Positions 27,409 to 35,746 of a stretch of DNA of 64,000 nt are shown piece by piece. The notes below the pieces were generated by a model. That model searched no databases. It was not told the origin of the DNA and worked only from the letters and a program-made list of their open reading frames with translations. The position numbers and the translations under genes were made by a program. Position 1 is the stretch's first letter; every line of letters starts with the position of its first letter. The stretch covers positions 2,294,001 through 2,358,000 of the forward strand of contig NZ_JADLQN010000001.1 of the NCBI RefSeq assembly GCF_015477835.1, written 5' to 3'. The stretch comes from Nocardia higoensis. GTDB lineage: Bacteria > Actinomycetota > Actinomycetes > Mycobacteriales > Mycobacteriaceae.

Positions 27409-30400
27409 ATGGCCGGTTCCCGGAAGGGCGCACCCGCCCCGCAGCTGGACACCGAACTGACCGATGCCCTGGTCCGCACACGCCGGTTCTTCAACCGGAC
27501 ACTGCGCACCGGAACGGAGGTGTCGCCGGACCTGCGGGCGATGTACCAGTCCGGCGGCAGAGCGGCCGACCAGTTCTACCGGGACCGCTGGAGCCACGAC
27601 AAGGTGGTGCGCTCGACCCACGGCGTGAACTGCACCGGCTCGTGCTCCTGGAAGATCTACGTCAAGGACGGGATCATCACCTGGGAAACCCAGCAGACCG
27701 ACTATCCCTCGGTCGGTCCCGACAAACCCGAATACGAGCCGCGCGGCTGCCCGCGCGGCGCAGCGTTCTCCTGGTACACCTACTCCCCCACCCGGGTCCG
27801 CTACCCGTATGTGCGCGGTGTGCTGCTCGAGATGTACCGGGAGGCCAAGGCGCGCACCGGTGATCCGGTGGCGGCGTGGGCGGAGATCGTCGAAGACCCG
27901 GAGAAGGCCCGGCGCTACAAGTCGGCCCGCGGCAAGGGCGGGCTGGTCCGCGCGAGCTGGGACGAGGCCGCCGAGATCGTCGCCGCCGCGCATGTGCACA
28001 CCATCGCGGCCTACGGGCCCGACCGCGTCGCCGGCTTCTCGCCGATTCCGGCCATGTCGATGGTCTCGCACGCCTCGGGCGCCCGGTTCGTCTCCCTGCT
28101 GGGCGGCACGATGCTCTCGTTCTACGACTGGTACGCCGATCTTCCCGTCGCCTCGCCGCAGGTGTTCGGCGACCAGACCGACGTGCCCGAATCCGGAGAC
28201 TGGTGGGACGCGGGTTATCTGATCATGTGGGGCTCCAACCTGCCGGTGACCCGCACCCCCGACGCGCACTGGATGGCCGAGGCGCGCTACCGGGGGCAGA
28301 AGGTCATCGCGGTCTCCCCCGACTACGCCGACAACGTGAAGTTCGCCGACGAATGGCTCGCTCCCGTGCCCGGCACCGACGGCGCGCTGGCGCTGGCCAT
28401 GGGGCACGTGGTGCTGCGGGAGTTCTTCGTCGACCGTCAGGTCTCCTATTTCACCGACTACGTCCGTCGCTTCACCGACCTGCCCTTCCTGGTCCGGATC
28501 GACGAACACGACGGCGGGTACCGGCCGGGCAAGTTCCTCACGGCTGCCGACCTGGGCGAGGTTCGCCCCGGAGACGAGGCACGCCGGACAGTCGCCGGGG
28601 ACGACACGGCTCACGACAACGCCGAGTTCAAGACGGTGCTGCTCGACGACGCGACCGGGCGTCCGGTGGTGCCGAACGGCTCGCTGGGCTTCCGCTACGG
28701 CGATCAGGGCGCGGGCCGCTGGAACCTGCGGCTCGGCGAGGTCGTCCCCCGGCTCACCGTGCTGGGCGAGGAGGCGGTCACGGTGACACTGCCGCGTTTC
28801 GACTCCGCTGATGGCTCGCCCGCCCTGCTGCGCCGCGGCGTCCCGGTGACCCGGGTGAACGGGCACCTGGTGACCACGGTCTTCGACCTGCTGCTCGCCC
28901 AGTACGGCGTGCGTCGCGACGGCCTGCCCGGTCAGTGGCCCACCGGCTATGACGACCCCTCCGAGCCCTGTACCCCTGCCTGGCAGGAAAAGATCACCGG
29001 CGTGCCCGCGGCGGCCGCCGCGCGCATCGGCCGGGAGTTCGCGGCCAATGCCGAAGAGAGCCGTGGCCGGTCGATGATCGTGATGGGCGCGGGCACCAAT
29101 CACTGGTTCCACTCCGACACCATCTATCGCGCCTTCCTCACCCTGACCACGCTGACCGGCTGCCAGGGCGTCAACGGCGGCGGATGGGCGCACTATGTGG
29201 GGCAGGAGAAGTGCAGGCCGGTCACCGGGTGGTCGCAGCTGGCGTTCGCGCTGGACTGGACCCGCCCGCCGCGGCAGATGATCCAGACCGCCTACTGGTA
29301 TCTGCACACCGACCAGTTCCGGTACGACCCGTTCGGCGCCGACACGCTGTCCGCCGCGCACGCCGACGGACAGCTGGCGGGCATGAGCACCGCCGACGTC
29401 ATCGCGCAGGCGGCACGCCTGGGCTGGATGCCGTCCTATCCGACCTTCGACCGCAATCCGCTGGACATCGCCGTGGCGGCAGAGCGTCTCGGGGTGCCCG
29501 TCGGGGAGTACATCGTCGGGGAATTGCGGGCGGGACGGCTGCGATTCGCCTGTGAGGACCCTGATGCCCCGGCCAACTTCCCGCGCGTGCTCACCGTCTG
29601 GCGCGCCAATCTGCTCGGCTCGTCCGGCAAGGGCAACGAGTACTTCCTCGAACACCTGCTCGGCACCGATTCCTCGCTGCGAGCCTCGGAGGCGCCGCCG
29701 GGCGCGCGCCCGCGCGATGTGGTCTGGCAGGAGCAGGCCCCGCGCGGCAAGCTCGATCTGCTGTTGTGCCTGGACTTCCGGATGACCAGCACCACCGTCT
29801 TCTCCGATGTCGTGCTGCCCGCCGCCACCTGGTACGAGAAGCACGACCTGAACACGACCGACATGCACCCGTTCGTGCACTCGTTCAATCCGGCGATCGC
29901 CCCGCCGTGGCAGACCCGCACCGACTGGGACGCCTTCCAGACCATCGCCGAGACCTTCAGCGCGCTGGCTCGCGATCGGCTCGGCGTGCGCAAGGACGCG
30001 GTCGCGGTCCCCCTGCTGCACGACACCCCCGACGAGCTGGCGACACCGCACGGCCGGGTGGCCGACTGGCGCGACGGCGAACACGAGCCGGTGCCCGGCA
30101 AGAACATGCCGAAATTCGTTGTCGTGGAGCGTGACTACGGCGCGGTGGCGGACAAGATGCGCGCACTGGGCCCGCTCGCCGACACCCTCGGCGCGACCAC
30201 CAAGGGCATCACCTACGACCTGGAACGCGAGGTGGCCTACCTGCGGGAGAAGAACGGCACGATCCGCGGCGGGCCCGCCGACGGGCGTCCCTCGCTGCTG
30301 CGCGACGTGCACGCCTGCGAGGCCATCCTCGCCCTGTCCGGCACCACCAACGGACATCTGGCCACCCAGGGTTTCCGCGCGCTCGAGCGCCGCACCGGCA

Positions 30401-31164
30401 CGGAACTGGCCGATCTGGCCGCCGAGCACGAGGGCAAGCGCATCACCTTCGCCGACACCCAGGCCGCGCCGGTGCCGGTGATCACCTCCCCGGAGTGGTC
30501 GGGGTCGGAGACCGGCGGGCGCCGCTACTCGCCGTTCACCATCAATGTCGAACGCGACAAGCCCTGGCACACCCTCACCGGCCGCCAGCACTTCTATCTC
30601 GATCACGACTGGATGAGCGAACTCGGCGAGAACCTGCCGGTCTTCCGGCCGCCACTGTCGATGCACGAACTGTTCGGCGAACCCGGCGTGGGCGAGACCG
30701 GCGAACTGGGCATCGCGGTGCGCTATCTCACCCCGCACAGCAAGTGGTCGATCCACTCCGAGTACCAGGACAACCTGTTCATGCTCAGCCTCTCGCGCGG
30801 CGGCCCGACGATCTGGATGTCACCGCTGGACGCGGCGAAAGTCGGCATCGCCGACAACGATTGGATCGAGGCGGTGAACCGCAACGGCGTCGTGGTGGCC
30901 CGCGCGATCGTCTCGCACCGCATGCCCGAGGGCACGGTGTACATGTACCACGCGCAGGAACGGCTGATCGACGTGCCGCTCAGCGAGACCACCGGCCGCC
31001 GCGGCGGCATCCACAACTCGCTGACCCGCCTGCTGGTCAAACCCAGCCACCTCATCGGCGGCTACGCCCAATTGAGTTTCGCGTTCAACTATCTCGGCCC
31101 GACCGGCAACCAGCGGGACGAAGTGACCGTCATCCGCAAGCGCAGCCAGGAAGTGAGCTACTGA
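27409..31164 (+). CDS. narG: Respiratory nitrate reductase alpha subunit
   Basis: A 1251-aa molybdopterin (bis-MGD) catalytic subunit of the membrane-bound, cytoplasm-facing nitrate reductase. The FS0 cluster ligands are visible in STHGVNCTGSCSWKIY and later CPRGAAFSW, with a His in place of the first Cys as in NarG. The MGD-binding region GSNLPVTRTPDAHW and the C-terminal YMYHAQERLIDVPLS are conserved. Length matches family size (about 1220-1250). GGAAGGA stands six bases before the ATG. No Tat signal is evident, consistent with NarG folding on the inner face. Confidence 0.97.
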   Translation: MAGSRKGAPAPQLDTELTDALVRTRRFFNRTLRTGTEVSPDLRAMYQSGGRAADQFYRDRWSHDKVVRSTHGVNCTGSCSWKIYVKDGIITWETQQTDYPSVGPDKPEYEPRGCPRGAAFSWYTYSPTRVRYPYVRGVLLEMYREAKARTGDPVAAWAEIVEDPEKARRYKSARGKGGLVRASWDEAAEIVAAAHVHTIAAYGPDRVAGFSPIPAMSMVSHASGARFVSLLGGTMLSFYDWYADLPVASPQVFGDQTDVPESGDWWDAGYLIMWGSNLPVTRTPDAHWMAEARYRGQKVIAVSPDYADNVKFADEWLAPVPGTDGALALAMGHVVLREFFVDRQVSYFTDYVRRFTDLPFLVRIDEHDGGYRPGKFLTAADLGEVRPGDEARRTVAGDDTAHDNAEFKTVLLDDATGRPVVPNGSLGFRYGDQGAGRWNLRLGEVVPRLTVLGEEAVTVTLPRFDSADGSPALLRRGVPVTRVNGHLVTTVFDLLLAQYGVRRDGLPGQWPTGYDDPSEPCTPAWQEKITGVPAAAAARIGREFAANAEESRGRSMIVMGAGTNHWFHSDTIYRAFLTLTTLTGCQGVNGGGWAHYVGQEKCRPVTGWSQLAFALDWTRPPRQMIQTAYWYLHTDQFRYDPFGADTLSAAHADGQLAGMSTADVIAQAARLGWMPSYPTFDRNPLDIAVAAERLGVPVGEYIVGELRAGRLRFACEDPDAPANFPRVLTVWRANLLGSSGKGNEYFLEHLLGTDSSLRASEAPPGARPRDVVWQEQAPRGKLDLLLCLDFRMTSTTVFSDVVLPAATWYEKHDLNTTDMHPFVHSFNPAIAPPWQTRTDWDAFQTIAETFSALARDRLGVRKDAVAVPLLHDTPDELATPHGRVADWRDGEHEPVPGKNMPKFVVVERDYGAVADKMRALGPLADTLGATTKGITYDLEREVAYLREKNGTIRGGPADGRPSLLRDVHACEAILALSGTTNGHLATQGFRALERRTGTELADLAAEHEGKRITFADTQAAPVPVITSPEWSGSETGGRRYSPFTINVERDKPWHTLTGRQHFYLDHDWMSELGENLPVFRPPLSMHELFGEPGVGETGELGIAVRYLTPHSKWSIHSEYQDNLFMLSLSRGGPTIWMSPLDAAKVGIADNDWIEAVNRNGVVVARAIVSHRMPEGTVYMYHAQERLIDVPLSETTGRRGGIHNSLTRLLVKPSHLIGGYAQLSFAFNYLGPTGNQRDEVTVIRKRSQEVSY

Positions 31165-32828
31165 TGCGAATCATGGCGCAGATGGCGATGGTGATGAACC
31201 TCGACAAGTGCATCGGCTGCCACACCTGTTCGGTCACCTGCAAACAGGCGTGGACCAACCGCTCCGGGGTGGAGTACGTCTGGTTCAACAATGTGGAAAC
31301 CCGTCCGGGCCAAGGATATCCACGCACATACGAGGATCAGGAGCAGTGGCGCGGCGGCTGGTCGCTGGACCGCAGGGGCAGGCTGCGGTTGAAGGGCGGC
31401 GGCCGGTTGCGCAAGCTGCTCACCATCTTCAGCAATCCGAAACTGCCCGCGCTCGGCGACTACTACGAGCCGTGGACCTACGACTACCGCAATCTCACCA
31501 CCGCGCCCGCCCAGGAGCACACCCCGGTGGCCAGGCCGAAATCTCTCATCACCGGCAAGGACACCAAGATCTCCTGGTCGGCCAACTGGGACGACGACCT
31601 CGGCGGCGCACCCGAGCACGGCCACAAGGACCCGATGCTGGCGAAGATCGCCGACCAGGTGAAGTTCGAGTTCGAGCAGACCTTCATGTTCTATCTGCCC
31701 CGGATCTGCGAGCACTGCCTCAATCCCTCGTGCGCGGCCTCGTGCCCCTCGGGCGCGATCTACAAGCGCTCCGAGGACGGCATCGTGCTCGTCGACCAGG
31801 ACCGCTGCCGCGGCTGGCGCATGTGCGTCTCGGGCTGCCCCTACAAGAAGGTCTATTTCAATCACCGCACCGGCAAAGCGGAGAAGTGCACGTTCTGTTT
31901 TCCGCGCGTGGAGGTCGGTCTGCCGACCGTGTGCGCCGAGACCTGCGTGGGACGGCTGCGCTACATCGGCCTGGTCCTCTACGACGCCGACAAGGTGCTC
32001 GAGGCGGCGTCGACCCCGAACGAGCGGGATCTCTACGACGCGCAGCGCGAGGTCTTCCTCGACCCGGAGGATCCACGAGTGCGCCGGGAGGCCGAGCGGG
32101 CGGGCATTCCGCACGACTGGGTCGAGGCCGCGCGCCGGTCGCCGATCTACTCGCTGATCAACACCTATCGGGTGGCGCTGCCCCTGCATCCGGAATACCG
32201 CACGCTGCCGATGGTCTGGTACATCCCGCCGCTGTCCCCGGTCGTCGACGTGGTCCGCGATACCGGTCACGACGCCGAGGACCACGGCAATCTCTTCGCC
32301 GCCATCGAGGCCCTGCGCATTCCGGTGGACTATCTGGCCCAGCTGTTCACCGCGGGCGATCCGGCGCCGGTGGTCGAGGTATTGCGCAAGCTCGCCGCCA
32401 TGCGCAGCTACATGCGCGACATCAACCTCGGCCGCGAGCCCAGGGAGGAGGTGGCGAACGCGGTCGGTATGAGCGGCGAGCAGGTCTACGACATGTTCCG
32501 GCTGCTGGCGCTGGCCAAATACGACGAGCGCTACGTCATTCCGGCCGCGCACGCCGAACAGGCGCACGGTCTGGAAGAACTCGCGACCGAGTGCAGCCTC
32601 GACTACGAGGGCGGACCCGGCATGACCTCCGGTCCGTTCGGTGAGAGCTCCGGCGGGGTCTCCCCGATCGCGGTGGAGAACTTCCGGATGCTGCGCGAGC
32701 GCCAGACCACCGAGGACACCACACCGGCGGGCAACCGCGCACAGGTGAACCTGCTCAACTGGGACGGCCGCGCCGAAGAGGGCCTGTTCCCGCCCGAGCG
32801 CGAGACCGACGGGGACGGCGGCCGATGA
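31164..32828 (+). CDS. narH: Respiratory nitrate reductase beta subunit
   Basis: A 554-aa iron-sulphur subunit that carries electrons from NarI to NarG. Four cysteine sets are seen: CIGCHTCSVTCKQAW, CEHCLNPSCAASCP, CRGWRMCVSGCP and CTFCFPRVEVGLPTVCAETC. The Trp in CRGWRMC replaces one cluster ligand, giving the [3Fe-4S] centre typical of NarH. The ATG overlaps the narG stop by one base (TGATG). Length is slightly above enteric NarH (512 aa), as in mycobacteria. Confidence 0.97.
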   Translation: MRIMAQMAMVMNLDKCIGCHTCSVTCKQAWTNRSGVEYVWFNNVETRPGQGYPRTYEDQEQWRGGWSLDRRGRLRLKGGGRLRKLLTIFSNPKLPALGDYYEPWTYDYRNLTTAPAQEHTPVARPKSLITGKDTKISWSANWDDDLGGAPEHGHKDPMLAKIADQVKFEFEQTFMFYLPRICEHCLNPSCAASCPSGAIYKRSEDGIVLVDQDRCRGWRMCVSGCPYKKVYFNHRTGKAEKCTFCFPRVEVGLPTVCAETCVGRLRYIGLVLYDADKVLEAASTPNERDLYDAQREVFLDPEDPRVRREAERAGIPHDWVEAARRSPIYSLINTYRVALPLHPEYRTLPMVWYIPPLSPVVDVVRDTGHDAEDHGNLFAAIEALRIPVDYLAQLFTAGDPAPVVEVLRKLAAMRSYMRDINLGREPREEVANAVGMSGEQVYDMFRLLALAKYDERYVIPAAHAEQAHGLEELATECSLDYEGGPGMTSGPFGESSGGVSPIAVENFRMLRERQTTEDTTPAGNRAQVNLLNWDGRAEEGLFPPERETDGDGGR

Positions 32829-33517
32829 AGATCGATCCCGCCACCCGCTCGGCCGCCTGGCAGGCCCAGTCGCTGCTGATGAACTATCCCGATGATCACT
32901 TCGCCGCGCACCTGCCGACCCTGTGCCGCGTCGCCGCCGCGCTGCCGCGACCGCTGGGCGCACCGCTCGGCTTGTTCCTGGCCCACGTCGACGCCGTCGG
33001 CCGCGAGGAGCTGGCCGCCGACTACGTCGCCACCTTCGACCACCGCAAACGGTTCAGTCCCTACCTCACCTACTTCGCCTACGGCGACACCCGCAAGCGC
33101 GGGGTGGCGCTGCTGCGCTTCAAACAGGTCTACCGCGCGGCCGGACTCGACCTCTCCGACGGCGAACTGCCCGATCACCTCGCGGTGGTACTGGAATTCG
33201 CCGCCTCCGGCGACGCCGAGACCGGGCTGCGGCTGCTCACCGAGCATCGCGCGGGACTGGAGGTCATGCGGCTCGGTCTGCACGAGACCGGCTCGCCGTG
33301 GGGCCATGTGCTCGACTCCGTCTCGGCGACCCTGCCCGCGTTGAAGGGCTCGGAAGCCGACGCGGTGGCTCGGCTCGTCGCCGAGGGGCCGCCCGAGGAA
33401 CAGGTCGGGCTCGCGCCCTACGCCCCTTCGCACTATCTGCCCTCGCAGGGCGAGAGCACCGCTCGGTTGTTCCTGCCCGACCCGCACATGCCCGATCCAC
33501 TGGAGGCCAGCCGATGA
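32825..33517 (+). CDS. narJ: Nitrate reductase assembly chaperone
   Basis: A 230-aa TorD/NarJ-type helical chaperone needed for molybdenum cofactor insertion into NarG; it is not part of the final enzyme. Typical stretches are LLMNYPDDHF, ADYVATFDHRKRFSPYLTYFAYGDTRKRG and DLSDGELPDHLAVVLEFAA. It starts within the narH stop (ATGA) and overlaps narI the same way, keeping the usual narGHJI order. Confidence 0.95.
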   Translation: MKIDPATRSAAWQAQSLLMNYPDDHFAAHLPTLCRVAAALPRPLGAPLGLFLAHVDAVGREELAADYVATFDHRKRFSPYLTYFAYGDTRKRGVALLRFKQVYRAAGLDLSDGELPDHLAVVLEFAASGDAETGLRLLTEHRAGLEVMRLGLHETGSPWGHVLDSVSATLPALKGSEADAVARLVAEGPPEEQVGLAPYAPSHYLPSQGESTARLFLPDPHMPDPLEASR

Positions 33518-34272
33518 CCGCACATCTCGCCGGCGCCGCCGACCCCACCGCCGCCGAGACCCTGCTGTGGGTCGCCGTGCCCTATGCGAGCCTGGCGATC
33601 TTCGTCGTCGGCCACTACTGGCGCTACCGCTACGACAAGTTCGGCTGGACCACCCGCTCGTCCCAGCTCTACGAGAACCGGCTGCTGCGCCTGGGCAGCC
33701 CGCTGTTCCATTTCGGCATCCTGGTCGTCATCGTCGGCCACGTCGTCGGACTGCTGATCCCGGAGTCGTTGACCGATGCCGTCGGCATCAGCGAGACCGC
33801 GTATCACGTCATCGCGGTCACCCTGGGCGTGATCGCCGGTGTCGCGACGCTCACCGGCGCCGCCATCCTCATCTATCGCCGCCGCACGGTGGGCCCCGTC
33901 TTCTCCGCCACCACCCGTAACGACAAGATCATGTACGTCCTGCTGGTCGGCACCCTCGTGCTCGGCCTCGGCACCACCGTGCTGGCCAACCTCACCGACG
34001 AACCGCACAACTACCGCGAGACCGTCGCCCCCTGGTTCCGCTCGATCTTCGCCTTCCAGCCCGACACCGCCCTCATCCTCGCGGCCCCACTCGGCTTCCA
34101 ACTGCACGTCCTGTCCGCCTGGATCCTGTTCGCCTTCTGGCCCTTCAGCCGGTTGGTCCACGTGTTCTCCATGCCCCTGGGCTATCTGACCCGGCCCTAC
34201 ATCGTCTACCGCAGCCGCGACGAGCAACTCGGCGCCCGCGCGCCGCGGCGCGGGTGGGAGCGAGTGCAGTAA
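33514..34272 (+). CDS. narI: Respiratory nitrate reductase gamma subunit (cytochrome b)
   Basis: A 252-aa membrane subunit with five hydrophobic helices that oxidises menaquinol. Histidines for the two haems lie in FHFGILVVIVGHVVG and in FQLHVLSAWILFAFWPFSRLVHVFS. The N-terminus is outside and the C-terminal basic tail (SRDEQLGARAPRRGWERVQ) is inside. The ATG overlaps the narJ stop. It ends the operon; the gap to the sigma-factor gene is 45 bp and convergent. Confidence 0.95.
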   Translation: MTAHLAGAADPTAAETLLWVAVPYASLAIFVVGHYWRYRYDKFGWTTRSSQLYENRLLRLGSPLFHFGILVVIVGHVVGLLIPESLTDAVGISETAYHVIAVTLGVIAGVATLTGAAILIYRRRTVGPVFSATTRNDKIMYVLLVGTLVLGLGTTVLANLTDEPHNYRETVAPWFRSIFAFQPDTALILAAPLGFQLHVLSAWILFAFWPFSRLVHVFSMPLGYLTRPYIVYRSRDEQLGARAPRRGWERVQ

Positions 34273-34317
34273 TCACCGCGTCGGCGCAGCCGGTCGACCG
34301 CGCGGGCACCATCCGGA

Positions 34318-35235
34318 TCAGGCGCCCGTCGCTCGCCCGGGCGCGGGCCATCGGTCCGGGTCCGACGCGATCTGCGTCCCGTGCAGGACCGGTTGCGCCT
34401 CGTCGGCCGCGTACGACGTGATGTCGACCTCCGTAATCGTCGCCTCGCGGAACCGGAAGCGGAGGACGGCGTACGGATGCCCGCCCGGCGCGATGACCGC
34501 ACCGGCGACACCGTCCACGAAAACTGGTGTGGTGACAGCGATCCGATCCAGGAAGTACCTCGTCTCCTCCGCGATCGCGCGGGCGCCGCGCACCGTGGTC
34601 GCGGCTCCGCGCGGAAGTAGCCGGACGTCGGCGGTGCGAACGGCATCAGGGGCCAGCAGTGTCACGAGACGATCGATGTCGCCGCCCCGAGCGGCGGCCA
34701 GGAATGCCTCGACGATCGCGAGATGGTCGGCGCCGACCGCCGCCCGGGCGGGCTCGGCAGGGCGGAGGTCGGCGCGGGCGCGGCCCGCGAGCTTCTTGGC
34801 GGCGTCGGTACTGGTACCGAGGACAGCGGCGACCTGGTCGAACGGCACGGCGAACAGGTCGTGCAGGACGTAGGCGACTCGTCGGCGAGGCGAGAGCCGG
34901 TCGAGAAGGACGAGCAGCGCTCTCGAGACGTCCTCGCGTCGCAGGAACTCCTCGTCGGCGGCCAGTTGTTCGCCGGGGAGCTCGGCGGCGGGCCGGAAGA
35001 CCTCGTCCCGGCGCTCGCGGCTGCGCAACAGATCCAGGCACAGCCTGGCGGTGATCGTGGTGAACCAGCCGTCGGGGTTGTCCACGTCGGTCTGCCGCGC
35101 GCTCTGGATGCGCAGCCAGGCGGCCTGCACTACGTCCTCGGCGTCGTGATGCGATCCGACGATGCGGTGGGCCAGGGAGGTCAGCTTGGGCCGGGCGGCC
35201 TCGAACTGATCGACGATTTCCATGGAGAGACTCAC
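34318..35235 (-). CDS. ECF41/SigJ-type RNA polymerase sigma factor with C-terminal SnoaL-like domain
   Basis: A 305-aa extracytoplasmic-function sigma factor. Region 2 spans about residues 10-75 (RIVGSHHDAEDVVQAAWLRIQ), region 4 about 105-160 (LSPRRRVAYVLHDLFAVPFDQVAAVLG), and a SnoaL/NTF2-like domain follows (about 170-285), which in ECF41 proteins modulates activity in place of an anti-sigma factor. It begins at GTG 35235 with AAGGGGA about seven bases upstream. Divergent to it is a short coupled frame and a DoxX gene, a likely target by analogy with other ECF41 loci; I could not identify the target promoter. Confidence 0.93.
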   Translation of the reverse strand: MSLSMEIVDQFEAARPKLTSLAHRIVGSHHDAEDVVQAAWLRIQSARQTDVDNPDGWFTTITARLCLDLLRSRERRDEVFRPAAELPGEQLAADEEFLRREDVSRALLVLLDRLSPRRRVAYVLHDLFAVPFDQVAAVLGTSTDAAKKLAGRARADLRPAEPARAAVGADHLAIVEAFLAAARGGDIDRLVTLLAPDAVRTADVRLLPRGAATTVRGARAIAEETRYFLDRIAVTTPVFVDGVAGAVIAPGGHPYAVLRFRFREATITEVDITSYAADEAQPVLHGTQIASDPDRWPAPGRATGA

Positions 35236-35317
35236 GCGGGTGTCCCCTTTTCTTCGTACCGAGCGTCAAGAGGGGTGAGAGACCGATCCGACCGATGAAG
35301 ACTTCCGAGGAGACATC

Positions 35318-35365
35318 ATGAGTCTACTTCCGCACGGCACCGTCGAGAGGCGGTGCGTCCGATGA
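35318..35365 (+). CDS. 15-aa leader reading frame coupled to the DoxX gene
   Basis: ATG 35318 follows GAGGAG with a five-base spacer, better than any site for the DoxX gene itself. The frame encodes MSLLPHGTVERRCVR and stops at TGA 35363-35365, overlapping ATG 35362 of the DoxX gene (ATGA). It may act only to load ribosomes for the next gene. No clear amino-acid bias is seen. Confidence 0.45.
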   Translation: MSLLPHGTVERRCVR

Positions 35366-35715
35366 CCGCGATCGAGGTCGCGTTGCTCGGCGCGACCATC
35401 GGCTGCGTCATCGCCAACGGATTCGAGGTCGTCGCCAAGGCGACGCGCGCGCAGTTCGTGGTGCGCAATTGTGCCGAAGTAGGGGTGGACCGGAAATGGA
35501 TCCCCTACCTCGCGGTGATCGAGGGGGCCGGAGTGGTGGGACTGATGCTCGGGCTCGCCGGAGTGCCGATCATCGGCGCAGCCGCAGCGCTGGGTCTCGT
35601 GGCCTTCTTCATCGGAGCGATGGCCGTCCACATCCGGGCGCGCGTGCTCCACAATCTGGCGTTCCCGGCAGGGTTCCTCCTGCTGGCAGCGGCCTCGGTC
35701 CCATACTTCGCCTGA
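35362..35715 (+). CDS. DoxX-like small membrane protein
   Basis: A 117-aa protein with four hydrophobic helices and the DoxX/DUF4345-like pattern: IANGFEVVAKATRAQFVVRNCAEVGVDRKWIPYLAVIEGAGVVGLMLGL. Members of this group are often regulated by ECF sigma factors and linked to redox stress, but the chemistry is unclear. The start is ATG 35362, coupled to the leader frame, or GTG 35353. It is divergent from the ECF41 sigma gene, 126 bp away. Confidence 0.82.
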   Translation: MTAIEVALLGATIGCVIANGFEVVAKATRAQFVVRNCAEVGVDRKWIPYLAVIEGAGVVGLMLGLAGVPIIGAAAALGLVAFFIGAMAVHIRARVLHNLAFPAGFLLLAAASVPYFA

Positions 35716-35746
35716 CAGCGTCGAACTGAGGGCGAGAGCCTGCCGC

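Noticed and set aside
27343..30756. A 1137-codon open frame antisense to narG
   Set aside because: It mirrors the codon structure of narG, has no ribosome binding site and gives a low-complexity His/Arg/Gly-rich product. It is a by-product of high GC third positions.
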